Below are positions 1-9,398 of a DNA stretch of 64,000 nt, one piece after another. Within the stretch, counting starts at the first letter, position 1; every line of letters starts with the position of its first letter. The notes beneath the pieces are model-generated. The model was not told the DNA's origin. It ran no database searches and saw nothing but the letters and a program-made list of their open reading frames with translations. Both the position numbers and the translations under genes were made by a program. Source of the DNA: Ruegeria sp. Alg231-54 (lineage in GTDB: Bacteria > Pseudomonadota > Alphaproteobacteria > Rhodobacterales > Rhodobacteraceae); NCBI RefSeq assembly GCF_900143525.1, contig NZ_FREZ01000010.1, positions 62,001-126,000 of the forward strand, in the 5' to 3' direction.

Positions 1-1285
1 GGATATGGTCGATGCCCCAATCCTCACGCATCAGCGCGGCTTTGGGGTCGTCGTCGTAGCGGATGATGTCGATCACACGGTCGAGGTTGAGGAAGGCAAC
101 AATAAAGCCCTCCAACACTTCCAGCCGGTGGTCGATCTTCGCCATGCGGTGACGCGAACGGCGCAGCAGCACCTCTTTCCGGTGATCAAGGAAAGCGCGC
201 AGCACTTCCTTCATTGAGCAGACCTTGGGCGTCACCCCGTCGATCAGCACGTTCATGTTCAAGCTGAATCGCACCTCAAGGTCCGAACTGCGATAGAGCA
301 TGCCCATCAAAACCTCAGGGTCCACGTTCTTGGAGCGCGGTTCGAGGATCAGGCGGATGTCATCTGCGGATTCGTCGCGTACGTCGGCAAGGATCGGGAT
401 TTTCTTGGTCTGGATCAGTTCCGCGATCTTTTCGATCAGTTTGGATTTCTGAACTTGATAAGGGATCTCGGTGACAATGATCTGCCACTGGCCGCGGCCC
501 AGATCTTCGACCTCGTATTTGCACCGCAGACGGAAAGATCCACGCCCGGTTCGATAAGCCTGCGCAATATTCTCTGGGGGCTCGACGATAATGCCACCGG
601 TCGGGAAGTCCGGACCCGGCACATAGTTCAGCAACGTATCATCGCGGGCATCCGGCACCTTGATCAGATGCAGACAGGCATCACACAGCTCGGCAATATT
701 GTGCGGCGGGATGTTCGTTGCCATGCCCACCGCGATTCCGCTGGACCCATTGGCCAGCAGGTTCGGAAACTGCGCCGGCAGTACGACCGGCTCGGACAGC
801 GTGCCATCATAGTTGTCGCGGAAATCGACGGCGTCTTCGTTCAGCCCCTCAAGCAACGCTTCGGCCACGATGGTCATCCGAGCCTCTGTGTATCGTGAGG
901 CCGCCGGGTTATCACCGTCGATATTGCCAAAGTTGCCCTGCCCGTCGACCAGCGGGTAGCGAACGTTGAAATCCTGCGCCAGACGCGCCATCGCGTCATA
1001 AATCGCGGCATCGCCATGCGGGTGATAGTTACCCATCACGTCGCCGGAAATCTTGGCGGATTTACGGAACCCACCGGTTGCACTGAGTCGAAGCTCGCGC
1101 ATGGCATAGAGGATTCGCCTGTGCACAGGCTTCAGCCCATCGCGCGCATCAGGCAATGCCCGGTGCATGATGGTGGACAGCGCATAGGTCAGATAGCGTT
1201 CGCCAATCGCGCGGCGCAGCGGTTCAGCTATCTCGCCCCCATTGTCGGGGGCCTCCATATTGGGGTCGTCGATCGTATCGTTCAT
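1..1285 (-). CDS. parC: DNA topoisomerase IV subunit A (partial, C-terminal part outside window)
   Basis: This is the breakage-reunion subunit of topoisomerase IV, which decatenates daughter chromosomes with ParE. About 428 N-terminal residues lie in the window. The N-terminus has the family signature [20 protein letters not shown] (residues 31-50), which is ParC-like rather than GyrA-like. It is followed by the DNA-gate helix [15 protein letters not shown] and the catalytic tyrosine in AASRYTEAR (about Tyr132). The position equivalent to E. coli ParC Ser80 is Ala in HGDAAIYD. The start is ATG at 1285. The gene runs off the left edge, so the C-terminal beta-propeller is not seen. It is divergent from the SH3 protein gene at 1488. 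Confidence 0.95.
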   Translation of the reverse strand, partial: MNDTIDDPNMEAPDNGGEIAEPLRRAIGERYLTYALSTIMHRALPDARDGLKPVHRRILYAMRELRLSATGGFRKSAKISGDVMGNYHPHGDAAIYDAMARLAQDFNVRYPLVDGQGNFGNIDGDNPAASRYTEARMTIVAEALLEGLNEDAVDFRDNYDGTLSEPVVLPAQFPNLLANGSSGIAVGMATNIPPHNIAELCDACLHLIKVPDARDDTLLNYVPGPDFPTGGIIVEPPENIAQAYRTGRGSFRLRCKYEVEDLGRGQWQIIVTEIPYQVQKSKLIEKIAELIQTKKIPILADVRDESADDIRLILEPRSKNVDPEVLMGMLYRSSDLEVRFSLNMNVLIDGVTPKVCSMKEVLRAFLDHRKEVLLRRSRHRMAKIDHRLEVLEGFIVAFLNLDRVIDIIRYDDDPKAALMREDWGIDHI

Positions 1286-1487
1286 ATATGATGTGATACG
1301 CCGCAAGCGCGCTCTGGTAAAGCAATCAGCTTAGATTTTGCTGGGGACAAGTCGCGCTTTTTGCAACAGGGGGAGACAAGTCCCGGAATTCCCCCGGTTT
1401 TCGACTCGGACCGCAAAATATGGTAGGCTGTCTTCATTAGACTGCTGCCGATTTCTTGTACCTAACGATTGACCTGGGGGATGCGCC

Positions 1488-2099
1488 ATGACGCGCCTTA
1501 TTATTTTGACTTTCACCGCACTTGGCTGGTGTTTTTACGTTATGAGCGGCGGACCAGATTTCGAGCCGCGCGGCTTGCGTAGCGATCAACCTGTGCGCGT
1601 TGCCTCTGTATCCCAATCTGCGGAGGTAGCACCCACCCGGGTAGAAGAACTTGTGACCAGTGTGGCCCTACGGACTCCGACGGTTCGTACACAACCCCAA
1701 CCTGAAACCGAAGAGATCGTGCAGATCGTGCCCGAACCCGCCAGCCTTCCGTCTCTTTCTGGCCTATCGGTGTTCGACGATCAAACCGCAAACATAACGC
1801 TTGCTTCGCTGGAAGACGGCGTGGCGGGTTTGCGTCAGACCGATGAAGCGCCCCTACCGGAAACATCAGAGGCCGCGGCGATTCCCGAACCTGAAAAAGA
1901 CATCCGCGAAATCTCGGGAACGCGGGTGAACATGCGCGATGGGCCCGGCACCATATACCCAATTGTCGGCAAAGCGGCCATCGGACAAAAGGTCGAAGTG
2001 CTGAGCGATTCCGGAACCGGCTGGCTGCGCCTGCGCGTGTTGCCCGCGCAACAGGTCGGTTGGATTTCAGCCTCACTGGTTCGAAAAATTCAAAACTGA
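1488..2099 (+). CDS. SH3 domain-containing secreted or anchored protein
   Basis: A protein of 203 aa with an N-terminal hydrophobic segment (about residues 2-20) that is probably an uncleaved anchor or signal. A long acidic, Pro/Glu-rich linker (about 45-135) follows, then one bacterial SH3 domain (about 143-200) with the NMRDGPGTIYP core and GWISASLV at its end. Such domains usually bind peptidoglycan or other envelope ligands on the periplasmic side. The substrate cannot be read from the sequence. The gene stands alone, with 202 bases to the divergent parC start and 69 bases to the next gene. Confidence 0.75.
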   Translation: MTRLIILTFTALGWCFYVMSGGPDFEPRGLRSDQPVRVASVSQSAEVAPTRVEELVTSVALRTPTVRTQPQPETEEIVQIVPEPASLPSLSGLSVFDDQTANITLASLEDGVAGLRQTDEAPLPETSEAAAIPEPEKDIREISGTRVNMRDGPGTIYPIVGKAAIGQKVEVLSDSGTGWLRLRVLPAQQVGWISASLVRKIQN

Positions 2100-2168
2100 C
2101 GCTGCACCGTCATTGTCCTGCCCCCTACCTCGCAATAGTTTTGACCTGAATTGAGGGTCAGGAAGATC

Positions 2169-2996
2169 ATGCAGAAAACCATTCTTATCACCGGCTGCTC
2201 GTCCGGCATCGGTCTGGACGCGGCACACGGTATGCGTGCACGCGGCTGGCGTGTCTTTGCATCCTGCCGCCAGCAGCGCGATTGCGACCGGCTGCGCGCG
2301 CAAGGCTTTGAAAGCCCGCGCATCGACTATACCGACGCCGCAAGTATCGCCTCGGGCCTGACCGAAGTGCTTGAGGCCACCGGAGGCACGCTGGATGCGC
2401 TGTTCAACAACGGAGCGCACGGCTTGCCCGGCGCAGTTGAAGATCTGCCGACCGAAGGACTCCGTGTGATATTCGAGGCCAACTTCTTTGGTTGGCATGA
2501 ACTCACCCGACTGGTGATTCCGGTCATGCGCGCGCAGGGGCACGGGCGAATCGTTCAGAATTCGTCGGTTCTGGGCCTGGTGGCCTTCCCATGGCGCGGC
2601 GCATATGTCGCCACAAAGTATGCCATTGAAGGCCTTACCGACACGCTGCGTCTGGAACTTGCCGGAACGAATATCAAGGCCATCCTGATCGAACCCGGCC
2701 CAATCACGTCGAAAATCCGCGAGAATTCGATCCCATTCTTCGAGCGTTTCATCAACTGGGAGAACTCGGCCTTGCGCGAAAAATACGAGGCTTCGCTGTT
2801 GAAAAGACTGTACGAATCCTCAGGCCCGGATCGGTTCGAACTGCCTGCATCGGCTGTGACCGACAAGCTGGCCCATGCGGTTGAATCAAAAAGACCGCGC
2901 GCGCGCTACTATGTCACCACGCCAACCTATATCGCCGGTTATCTGCGCCGCTTTTTGCCCACCCGCACCATCGACCGCATTCTGTCGGACGTCTGA
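2169..2996 (+). CDS. Short-chain dehydrogenase/reductase (SDR)
   Basis: A classical SDR oxidoreductase of 275 aa. The N-terminal dinucleotide-binding motif is TGCSSGIG, near residues 8-15. An NNGAHG segment stands at the place of the usual NNAG, and the active site is YVATKYAIEG (Tyr-x3-Lys) after a catalytic serine in QNSSVLG. I place the start at ATG 2169, with AGGAAG just upstream, rather than at the in-frame TTG at 2151. The cofactor and substrate are not predictable. A longer C-terminal tail resembles SDRs that act on fatty or retinol-like substrates, but that is only a family impression. Confidence 0.85.
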   Translation: MQKTILITGCSSGIGLDAAHGMRARGWRVFASCRQQRDCDRLRAQGFESPRIDYTDAASIASGLTEVLEATGGTLDALFNNGAHGLPGAVEDLPTEGLRVIFEANFFGWHELTRLVIPVMRAQGHGRIVQNSSVLGLVAFPWRGAYVATKYAIEGLTDTLRLELAGTNIKAILIEPGPITSKIRENSIPFFERFINWENSALREKYEASLLKRLYESSGPDRFELPASAVTDKLAHAVESKRPRARYYVTTPTYIAGYLRRFLPTRTIDRILSDV

Positions 2997-3077
2997 GGCG
3001 AAAATTACCCGTTCGCTTTTCATGTACATGAGGCTAGATGATAGCCAAACGAAACAAGAAACGCGGACGGTGTGCTT

Positions 3078-3281
3078 ATGGACCTTTTGATGGTCATTTT
3101 GCTGTTGGCCATGGCGGCGGTCGTCGTCGTGCTGGCGATCGGCATCTCCAATTTCGGCAAAAGCGGCAAAGCTGCTGCGATGAAAAGCAACAAGATGATG
3201 CGCCTTCGCATCCTGTTCCAGTTCATTGCTGTGGTGCTGATCGTGCTCTACGTCTACCTGCGCGGACAAGGAGCTCAATAA
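3078..3281 (+). CDS. Small twin-transmembrane (HIG1-like) protein
   Basis: A protein of 67 aa with two hydrophobic helices (about 1-22 and 45-62) separated by a short basic loop (FGKSGKAAAMKSNKMMRLR). This is the layout of the small twin-TM/HIG1-type proteins common in alphaproteobacteria, some of which associate with respiratory complexes. ATG 3078 is preferred over GTG 3072. The stop codon abuts the ATG of the cobalamin adenosyltransferase gene, so the two are almost certainly co-transcribed. The function is inferred only from shape and family resemblance. Confidence 0.7.
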   Translation: MDLLMVILLLAMAAVVVVLAIGISNFGKSGKAAAMKSNKMMRLRILFQFIAVVLIVLYVYLRGQGAQ

Positions 3282-3854
3282 ATGGTCGTTCTGAACAAGA
3301 TTTACACCCGCACCGGCGATGATGGAAAAACTGCGTTGGGCAACGGCGAAAGGGTCGCCAAGTATTCTGGTCGCGTGGCCGCGTATGGGACGGTTGACGA
3401 ACTGAACGCTTTTGTTGGCGTTGCTCGGACCGAGGCGGAAGGCGACGTCGATGCCGCCCTGGCGCGCATTCAAAACGACCTGTTCGATCTGGGCGCAGAT
3501 TTCTGTCGCCCCGACATGGAAAAAGACGCCGAGGCGGACTACCCGCCCCTACGCATCGTTGCATCTCAGATTGATCGGTTGGAAGGCGAGATTGACGTGA
3601 TGAACGAAACGCTAGAGCCGCTGCGCAGCTTCATTTTGCCCGGCGGGTCGCGTCTGGCAGCGAATCTGCATGTCTGCAGAACCGTATCCCGCCGCGCCGA
3701 ACGCCTTGCGGTCGAATTGACCAACATGGAGCCCGTGAACGCAGTCGCGGTGAAATACCTCAATCGTCTGAGTGACTGGTTTTTTGTTGCCGCCCGCTGC
3801 GCCAACGAAAACGGAACTGCGGACGTTTTGTGGGTTCCGGGCGCAAACCGCTGA
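3282..3854 (+). CDS. ATP:cob(I)alamin adenosyltransferase, PduO type
   Basis: This enzyme transfers the adenosyl group of ATP to cob(I)alamin to make coenzyme B12. It is 190 aa with the N-terminal ATP-binding signature YTRTGDDGKTAL, then VDELNAFVG, and a C-terminal RRAERLAVEL...NRLSDWFFVAAR segment typical of PduO/MMAB proteins. AAGGAG precedes the ATG at 3282. It follows directly on the twin-TM protein gene. Adenosylcobalamin is needed by the mutases of the ethylmalonyl-CoA pathway, whose dehydrogenase appears to be encoded at 17280, and cobC/cobD lie at 44-46 kb. Confidence 0.93.
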   Translation: MVVLNKIYTRTGDDGKTALGNGERVAKYSGRVAAYGTVDELNAFVGVARTEAEGDVDAALARIQNDLFDLGADFCRPDMEKDAEADYPPLRIVASQIDRLEGEIDVMNETLEPLRSFILPGGSRLAANLHVCRTVSRRAERLAVELTNMEPVNAVAVKYLNRLSDWFFVAARCANENGTADVLWVPGANR

Positions 3855-4118
3855 AGTTGGCGCGGGATCCGGCGAACCCTGCAGCGACCAACAAAGCAAA
3901 ACCCCAGCCAAACGGGTGGGGCCCAAAGCTCTGGCACCGGCCACCAAAGCAATAAAATTTCACGCCGTTGCGTCAAAATACATGAAACGCGACGTCTCAA
4001 GTTCATGACGTGACGATTTTGCCCTGTTGCAGCGTGAACTGAGACGCTATTCAGTCCCCCGAGAGCATTGGTGGAGTCGCTTCGCGGCTTACCGTTTTTT
4101 GTGAGGAGCAAGCGCAAA

Positions 4119-4877
4119 ATGAAGGTACTCGTGCCTGTCAAACGCGTGATTGACTATAATGTGAAAGTTCGCGTGAAAGCGGACGGTAGCGGTGTTGATC
4201 TCGCCAATGTCAAAATGTCGATGAACCCGTTCGACGAAATCGCTGTGGAAGAAGCGATTCGCCTGAAAGAAGCAGGCAAGGCTGACGAAATCGTTGCGGT
4301 TTCGATTGGCGTCAAGCAATCGCAGGAAACCCTGCGCACCGCACTGGCCATGGGCGCTGACCGCGCCATTCTGGTTGTTGCCGCCGATGACGTCCATCAA
4401 GACATCGAACCGCTGGCCGTTGCCAAGATCCTGGCCAAAGTGGTCGAGGAAGAGCAACCCGGCATCGTTTTGGCTGGTAAGCAAGCGATCGACAACGACA
4501 TGAACGCTACCGGTCAGATGCTGTCGGCCCTGCTGGGCTGGTCGCAAGGCACCTTCGCGTCCGAGCTGGACATCGAAGGCGACAGCGCCAAGATCACCCG
4601 TGAAGTAGACGGCGGCCTGCAGACCATCAGCGTCAAGATGCCGACCATCGTCACTGTTGACCTGCGCTTGAACGAGCCGCGCTATGCGTCTCTGCCGAAC
4701 ATCATGAAGGCGAAGAAAAAGCCGCTGGACGAGAAAACCGCCGCCGATTACGGCGTCGACGTCACACCGCGTTTGGAAGTTGTCAAAACCGAAGAGCCGC
4801 CGGCACGTGCTGCTGGTATCGTCGTCGGCTCGGTTGATGAGCTGGTCGAGAAACTCAAAGAAGCGGGGGCTGTGTAA
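4119..4877 (+). CDS. etfB: Electron transfer flavoprotein beta subunit
   Basis: The small, AMP-binding subunit of ETF, which takes electrons from acyl-CoA dehydrogenases and passes them to ETF:ubiquinone oxidoreductase. It is 252 aa, starting [20 protein letters not shown], with [16 protein letters not shown], the [15 protein letters not shown] loop and [23 protein letters not shown] near the C-terminus; all are hallmarks of the subunit. GAGGAG lies about ten bases before ATG 4119, so the upstream in-frame codons from 4068 are not used. Its stop overlaps the etfA start by one base (TAATG). The 264 bases upstream hold no other convincing gene. Confidence 0.97.
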   Translation: MKVLVPVKRVIDYNVKVRVKADGSGVDLANVKMSMNPFDEIAVEEAIRLKEAGKADEIVAVSIGVKQSQETLRTALAMGADRAILVVAADDVHQDIEPLAVAKILAKVVEEEQPGIVLAGKQAIDNDMNATGQMLSALLGWSQGTFASELDIEGDSAKITREVDGGLQTISVKMPTIVTVDLRLNEPRYASLPNIMKAKKKPLDEKTAADYGVDVTPRLEVVKTEEPPARAAGIVVGSVDELVEKLKEAGAV

Positions 4878-5806
4878 TGGCTGTTCTTCTTCTCGCAGAA
4901 GTCAACAACGGCGAACTGGCGATGGATGCCACCGCCAAAGCTGTCACGGCCGCAAAGGCACTGGGTGACATCACCGTTTTGGCCGCGGGCGGTTCTGCCG
5001 CTGCTGCCGGTGAAGCCGCCGCCAAGATCGACGGTGTGTCCAAGGTACTGGTTGCCGAAGACGCGTCGCTGGGTCACCGCCTGGCTGAATCGACCGCGGC
5101 GCTGATCGTGGGTCTGGCTGATGGCTATGAGCACATCGTTGCCCCAGCGACCACCGACGCCAAGAACGTGATGCCGCGCGTTGCAGCCCTGCTGGACGCG
5201 ATGGTGATCTCGGATGCATCCGGCGTGGTTGACGGCTCGACTTTTGAGCGTCCGATCTATGCGGGCAACGCGATCCAGACCGTGAAGTCACACGATGCCA
5301 AGAAAGTCGTCACCTTCCGTACCGCGTCCTTTGACGCGGCTGGCGAAGGCGGCTCGGCTGCGGTTGAGACCATCTCGGTCGGTGACAACCCAGGTCTGTC
5401 GTCATGGGTCGAGGACAAGGTTGCCGCGAGCGACCGTCCGGAACTGACCTCGGCTGGCGTTGTTGTCTCGGGCGGCCGTGGTGTCGGCTCGGAAGAGGAC
5501 TTCAAACTGATCGAAGGTCTTGCTGACAAGCTGGGCGCCGCTGTTGGCGCATCGCGCGCCGCCGTGGATTCGGGCTATGCACCGAACGACTGGCAGGTCG
5601 GTCAGACCGGTAAGGTTGTTGCACCCGACCTGTATGTCGCGATCGGCATTTCGGGCGCGATTCAGCACCTGGCTGGTATGAAAGACTCGAAAGTCATCGT
5701 TGCGATCAACAAGGACGAAGAAGCGCCGATCTTCCAGGTTGCGGATTTTGGGCTGGTTGCAGATCTGTTCCAGGCCGTACCCGAACTGACCGAGAAACTC
5801 GGTTAA
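4877..5806 (+). CDS. etfA: Electron transfer flavoprotein alpha subunit
   Basis: The large, FAD-binding subunit of ETF, 309 aa. The C-terminal half carries the FAD-binding ETF-alpha signature, including [42 protein letters not shown] and [17 protein letters not shown], ending with [15 protein letters not shown]. It is translated together with etfB through a one-base overlap. A strong intrinsic terminator follows 35 bases after the stop. It presumably serves the acyl-CoA dehydrogenases of the cell, including the one at 17280. Confidence 0.97.
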   Translation: MAVLLLAEVNNGELAMDATAKAVTAAKALGDITVLAAGGSAAAAGEAAAKIDGVSKVLVAEDASLGHRLAESTAALIVGLADGYEHIVAPATTDAKNVMPRVAALLDAMVISDASGVVDGSTFERPIYAGNAIQTVKSHDAKKVVTFRTASFDAAGEGGSAAVETISVGDNPGLSSWVEDKVAASDRPELTSAGVVVSGGRGVGSEEDFKLIEGLADKLGAAVGASRAAVDSGYAPNDWQVGQTGKVVAPDLYVAIGISGAIQHLAGMKDSKVIVAINKDEEAPIFQVADFGLVADLFQAVPELTEKLG

Positions 5807-5840
5807 CCGCTGGATTAGCTTTTTCATCGCGAAATTTGGA

Positions 5841-5869
5841 AAGGCCCGCTAATTGGCGGGCCTTTTTTT
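5841..5869 (+). terminator. Intrinsic terminator after etfBA
   Basis: AAGGCCCGC pairs with GCGGGCCTT across the short loop TAATTG and is followed by a run of seven T. It ends the etfBA transcript. The stem also overlaps the last codon and stop of the convergent DUF6473-like gene, so it may act in both directions. Confidence 0.9.
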
Positions 5870-6689
5870 AATGCAGATTGCGTATTGGCCGCATCAAAGC
5901 TGCCGCGATCGCCCGATGGGCAGCTGGGCCAATCATGTGCTCTGCCATTGGCTGTTGCAGTGTACCGAACAACATGTCCTCAATCTCGTCAGACTGGCCG
6001 CACACATGGGTTTTGACGTCGACGATATCCGTGCAGGATTTGCCAACGAACTGGATCATCTGATCCGTTACGTCGACATCAGCGAAGTCAATGTGATGCG
6101 CGCCCTGCTCTCCTCGAAGGACCTGCAGCCGCAAGAGGATCACCGGGGTTTCCAGGCCTTGCAAAAAATCACCGATCTTCCGAACCCAGTTTCGGCGCAG
6201 TTCGTCCAGAACAACTTCGATGCGCGCGTCGCGAACCTTTTGCAGGCAGGTCATCAGGTGGCGCACGAAATGAACCTCTGTGAAGTCGATTTCGGGATAC
6301 AGGCTGATCAAATCCTTCGTTGGCGCCAAAAACCGGTCGTTACGCCTGGAATGAACGCGATAAAATTGGTTGGACTGCCCAAGAAGCCCTGGCGCCTGCA
6401 TGACGCAGAGATCTGCGCCCCTTAGCAAATTGCACACCCCCCTGTCATCGCACAACGCGTCAACGCCGCTGAACAGGCATCCAAAGTTCAGAACGCGTCT
6501 TTCAAGCCGGTCTTCGAGAATTGCTGAGAATGGCCGGTCGACGAATCGCCCAAATGTCTCATCACCGCCAACGCAAGCTGCGTAAGGTTGATCCAGAACA
6601 CGCCGAGCACCGCGAAACCACAGCCGCGATCCTTCATATTGGCATACCTCATGCCCGGGTCCCCCCGAGCCTGTTTGATGATAGCTCAT
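5868..6689 (-). CDS. DUF6473-like protein
   Basis: A protein of 273 aa that I recognise as like the DUF6473 family, frequent in Rhodobacteraceae and of unknown function. Visible family-like features are LWFRGARRVLDQPYAACVGGDETFGRFVD near the N-terminus, RVLNFGCLFSGVDAL, SNQFYRVHSRRNDRFLAP and EVHFVRHL. A GGDETFG-type turn plus a conserved NFG...GVD recalls SGNH-like folds, but no clear catalytic triad is visible, so this is speculative. I start it at ATG 6689 (MSYHQTGSGG); the upstream in-frame extension to 6854 looks non-coding and would overlap the divergent gene. It sits between etfBA and the hydroxyacyl-CoA dehydrogenase gene. Confidence 0.7.
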   Translation of the reverse strand: MSYHQTGSGGPGHEVCQYEGSRLWFRGARRVLDQPYAACVGGDETFGRFVDRPFSAILEDRLERRVLNFGCLFSGVDALCDDRGVCNLLRGADLCVMQAPGLLGQSNQFYRVHSRRNDRFLAPTKDLISLYPEIDFTEVHFVRHLMTCLQKVRDARIEVVLDELRRNWVRKIGDFLQGLETPVILLRLQVLRGEQGAHHIDFADVDVTDQMIQFVGKSCTDIVDVKTHVCGQSDEIEDMLFGTLQQPMAEHMIGPAAHRAIAAALMRPIRNLH

Positions 6690-6852
6690 ATCACTCACCC
6701 ATTTTTTCACCCGGTTGCCATCGTGCAGCCGCAAGTCTTGAGAAAATCCTAATGTGCGCATTTGAAGCAAAATCGAACTGTCGGATCCCCTTGCCGCCCG
6801 CCCCGATCTGTCGATACTGTCGCCGTATCCCGAGACACAAAGGCACCTGAAC

Positions 6853-7728
6853 ATGGATGTAAAATCGGTCGGAGTGATTGGCGCAGGTCAGATGGGCAAT
6901 GGCATTGCTCATGTTCTGGCGCTGGCGGAGTATGACGTTCTGCTGAACGATGTCTCGCAGGACGCGCTGGACAGCGCCGTGGCGACGATTGAAGGCAATC
7001 TGGCCCGACAGTCATCAAAAGGCAAAATCTCGGACGAAATGATGCAAGCCACGCTGAGCCGGATCAACACGACGTTGGAGCTGCCCCAGTTGGGTCAGAC
7101 CGATCTGGTGATCGAAGCCGCAACCGAGCGGGAAGCGATCAAACAGGCGATTTTCGAGGACCTGCAGCCGCATCTTCTGCCCCATACGATTCTGACATCC
7201 AACACGTCCTCAATCTCGATTACCCGCCTGGCCAGCCGAACGGATCGGCCGGAACGCTTCATGGGGTTCCACTTTATGAATCCGGTGCCCGTGATGCAGC
7301 TGGTCGAGCTGATCCGGGGGATTGCCACGGATGAAGAGACGTTCAAATCGTGTAAAGCGGTTGTGGACCGGCTTGGTAAAACCGCAGCAAGCGCGGAAGA
7401 CTTCCCGGCCTTCATCGTGAATCGCATCCTGATGCCGATGATCAATGAGGCCGTATATACTCTCTACGAAGGGGTCGGCAGCGTGCAGTCGATTGATCAA
7501 TCGATGCGGCTAGGCGCAAACCATCCAATGGGTCCGCTGGAATTGGCCGATTTCATTGGGCTGGACACATGTCTGGCGATTATGAACGTGTTGCACGACG
7601 GGTTGGCAGACACCAAGTATCGGCCCTGCCCACTGCTGACAAAATACGTCGAAGCCGGCTGGCTTGGCCGCAAGACCGAACGCGGGTTTTATGATTACAG
7701 AGGTGAAACACCGGTCCCAACGCGCTAA
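6853..7728 (+). CDS. 3-hydroxybutyryl-CoA (3-hydroxyacyl-CoA) dehydrogenase
   Basis: An NAD(P)-dependent dehydrogenase that interconverts 3-hydroxyacyl-CoA and 3-ketoacyl-CoA in butanoate, PHB or beta-oxidation metabolism. It is 291 aa with the Rossmann motif GVIGAGQMGNGIA at residues 7-19. The catalytic region SNTSSISITRLA...RFMGFHFMNPVPVMQLVELIRG contains the His of the HFMNP motif. The C-terminal domain has MRLGANHPMGPLELADFIGLD. The length and domain set match the short monofunctional Hbd/PaaH-type enzyme, not a FadB fusion. Nearness to etfBA suggests a shared role in acyl-CoA oxidation. The convergent acyltransferase gene begins its stop 51 bases downstream. Confidence 0.93.
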   Translation: MDVKSVGVIGAGQMGNGIAHVLALAEYDVLLNDVSQDALDSAVATIEGNLARQSSKGKISDEMMQATLSRINTTLELPQLGQTDLVIEAATEREAIKQAIFEDLQPHLLPHTILTSNTSSISITRLASRTDRPERFMGFHFMNPVPVMQLVELIRGIATDEETFKSCKAVVDRLGKTAASAEDFPAFIVNRILMPMINEAVYTLYEGVGSVQSIDQSMRLGANHPMGPLELADFIGLDTCLAIMNVLHDGLADTKYRPCPLLTKYVEAGWLGRKTERGFYDYRGETPVPTR

Positions 7729-7779
7729 AGGGGCCCAGCCCCCCTCGCCCAGGACATTATGAGCCAAATGAAGAGCGGA

Positions 7780-8679
7780 TCAGGAAACGCGTGATTTACC
7801 AAGCGCCATTGTGCATTTTCTGAGCCACGCCATGAAACCGCGCGGATCACTTTCCAGCAGCTTCATGTCCTCGTCCGAAATCGGCTCTCCAATCACCGGA
7901 GATTGCGGTTTGTTGCAAGAGCGAACGATCTCATGCAGCAGCAGCCCCTGTCGTAGGATCGGCGACAGCTTGTTGGCAATCTGATAGGCGCGTGAATTGC
8001 TGCCCGGAAAGAATATCGGAACCACCTGCGCGCCGGATCGGCGGATCATCTTGGCGGTAAACACATTCCATTCCTGCTCTTGCGCAGGACCGAACCAGTC
8101 GTCCGAGGACATCACCACACCTGACGGGAACAGAGCAACAACGCCGCCTTCCTTCAGGTGTTCCATCGCCTTGCCGCGCATCTCAAGCATTTTGGCTTGC
8201 GCTTCGGGGTCGTGTGGAAAAGGAACCGGGATCATGAACGAGGTCGCGGCCTCATCCAGTCCGGTCAGGACCGAGCGGGTCAGAATACGGTAATCATTGC
8301 GAACCTGCCCAATCAGTTCGGCCAGTATCATGCCGTCGACCATGCCATGCGGGTGGTTGGCCACGACGATCACAGGTCCTTCTTTCGGGATATTTGCATA
8401 TTGGTCCTGTGGCGTGGTCAGGTTGATCCCCATGACTTCAAGCGCACCGCCCCAGAACCTTTGACCACGATAGTATTCGTTCTTTTTCTCGAACTTGTTG
8501 ACCATCCGAAGAATAGTCAGCTTACCGGTACACCATTCGATGGCGCGGATAGCTGTAGACGTCCAGGCATCGTCGAAGGAATTCGCATAGGTCAGGGTTC
8601 TACGATCATAGATTTCGCCCTGATCTTCCGTCCCGTCCACCACTGGGCCTGTCTTGGTCTCGTGCGTCGTTTGCGCCAA
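7780..8679 (-). CDS. PlsC-like lysophospholipid acyltransferase family protein
   Basis: A glycerophospholipid-type acyltransferase of about 299 aa. The catalytic motif is NHPHGMVDG, an HX5D spacing seen in the hemolysin/OlsA-like branch instead of the usual HX4D. It is followed by FPSGVVMSS (motif III) and VVPIFFPGSNSRAY. There is no ATG near the N-terminus: the open frame runs back to the HPr stop codon in the same frame, so translation must begin at TTG 8679 or at a GTG near 8643. The conserved part begins at EIYDRRTLTYANSF. It is the last gene of the chvI-chvG-hprK-rapZ-EIIA-HPr series, 39 bases after HPr. Confidence 0.85.
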   Translation of the reverse strand: MAQTTHETKTGPVVDGTEDQGEIYDRRTLTYANSFDDAWTSTAIRAIEWCTGKLTILRMVNKFEKKNEYYRGQRFWGGALEVMGINLTTPQDQYANIPKEGPVIVVANHPHGMVDGMILAELIGQVRNDYRILTRSVLTGLDEAATSFMIPVPFPHDPEAQAKMLEMRGKAMEHLKEGGVVALFPSGVVMSSDDWFGPAQEQEWNVFTAKMIRRSGAQVVPIFFPGSNSRAYQIANKLSPILRQGLLLHEIVRSCNKPQSPVIGEPISDEDMKLLESDPRGFMAWLRKCTMALGKSRVS

Positions 8680-8718
8680 TTCCTGGTTTTCCCGTTCTTC
8701 GTATCGCGACTGGCAGGA

Positions 8719-8988
8719 TCAGAACCCTTCCCCGAACTTTCCGTTCACAAGAGTTTCCAATGCATCCGCCAACGCCTCAGCATCCGGTCCGGACGTCTCG
8801 ACGTCAATAGTCGTTCCGCGAGACGCTGCCAACATCAAAAGACCCATGATGCTGTCCCCTGATGCAGAAAGCCCATCTTTGGACACCTCTGCCTGCGCGT
8901 CAAACCCCTCAACCACTTCGACCAGCTTAGCCGAGGCGCGGGCGTGCAGGCCTTTTTCATTGATTATTTTCAAGCTTCGGTTGGTCAT
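8719..8988 (-). CDS. ptsH: Phosphocarrier protein HPr
   Basis: An 89-aa HPr of the regulatory PTS found in many alphaproteobacteria. The phosphorylation site His15 lies in EKGLHARASAKLV. The regulatory Ser46 lies in SGDSIMGLLML, the site acted on by HPr kinase, whose gene hprK is three genes upstream. It lies 17 bases after the EIIA gene in the same operon. No sugar permease (EIIB/EIIC) is in the window, which fits a purely regulatory role. Confidence 0.95.
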   Translation of the reverse strand: MTNRSLKIINEKGLHARASAKLVEVVEGFDAQAEVSKDGLSASGDSIMGLLMLAASRGTTIDVETSGPDAEALADALETLVNGKFGEGF

Positions 8989-9005
8989 TCTTAGTCAATC
9001 CGGTC

Positions 9006-9398
9006 TTAATCTAACGTCACGTTTTGGGCATTGATATATTTGCGCCCAGCCTCCATCGCCCGCCGGACCGCATCCCCGATCGGCAGGTGGCGACTTTTGG
9101 CCAATTTTATCAGCATAGGCAGATTTGCACCGTAAAGAATACGCCGATCCTGCGGCGCGCAGGCTTTCAGACTCAGATTCGACGGGCTGCCGCCGAACAG
9201 ATCCGTGACAACAACCACACCGTCACCGACATCGACACCGTCAGCGGCGGTGCAGATTTCTGACTGCTTGGCTTCCCGGTCGTGGTCAGCCTCAATCGAG
9301 ATTGCGGCCAGGCCCGGTTGATTTCCGACAACATGCTGCATTGCGGCCAGATATTCCTGAGCCAGCCCGCCATGTGCTACGAGTACGATCCCGATCAA
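9006..9398 (-). CDS. PTS EIIA component, mannose/fructose family
   Basis: A 130-aa EIIA-Man-type domain. The predicted phosphorylated residue is His9 in IVLVAHGGLAQ, and the family motif VVTDLFGGSPSN follows at about residues 62-74. The start appears to be TTG at 9398, which overlaps the rapZ stop as TTGA, so translation is probably coupled. No EIIB, EIIC or EIID is attached or adjacent. In related alphaproteobacteria this protein is a phosphoacceptor of HPr with a regulatory job, described in connection with ChvG/ChvI control. Confidence 0.92.
   Translation of the reverse strand: MIGIVLVAHGGLAQEYLAAMQHVVGNQPGLAAISIEADHDREAKQSEICTAADGVDVGDGVVVVTDLFGGSPSNLSLKACAPQDRRILYGANLPMLIKLAKSRHLPIGDAVRRAMEAGRKYINAQNVTLD

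Noticed and set aside
3760..3963. A 67-codon minus-strand frame in the gap before etfB
   Set aside because: It overlaps the end of the adenosyltransferase gene, is rich in Arg, Phe and Gly without structure, and has no ribosome-binding site or neighbour to support it.
5853..6425. A 190-codon frame opposite the DUF6473-like gene
   Set aside because: It starts inside the etfBA terminator and lacks motifs. The minus-strand frame has DUF6473-like family features.
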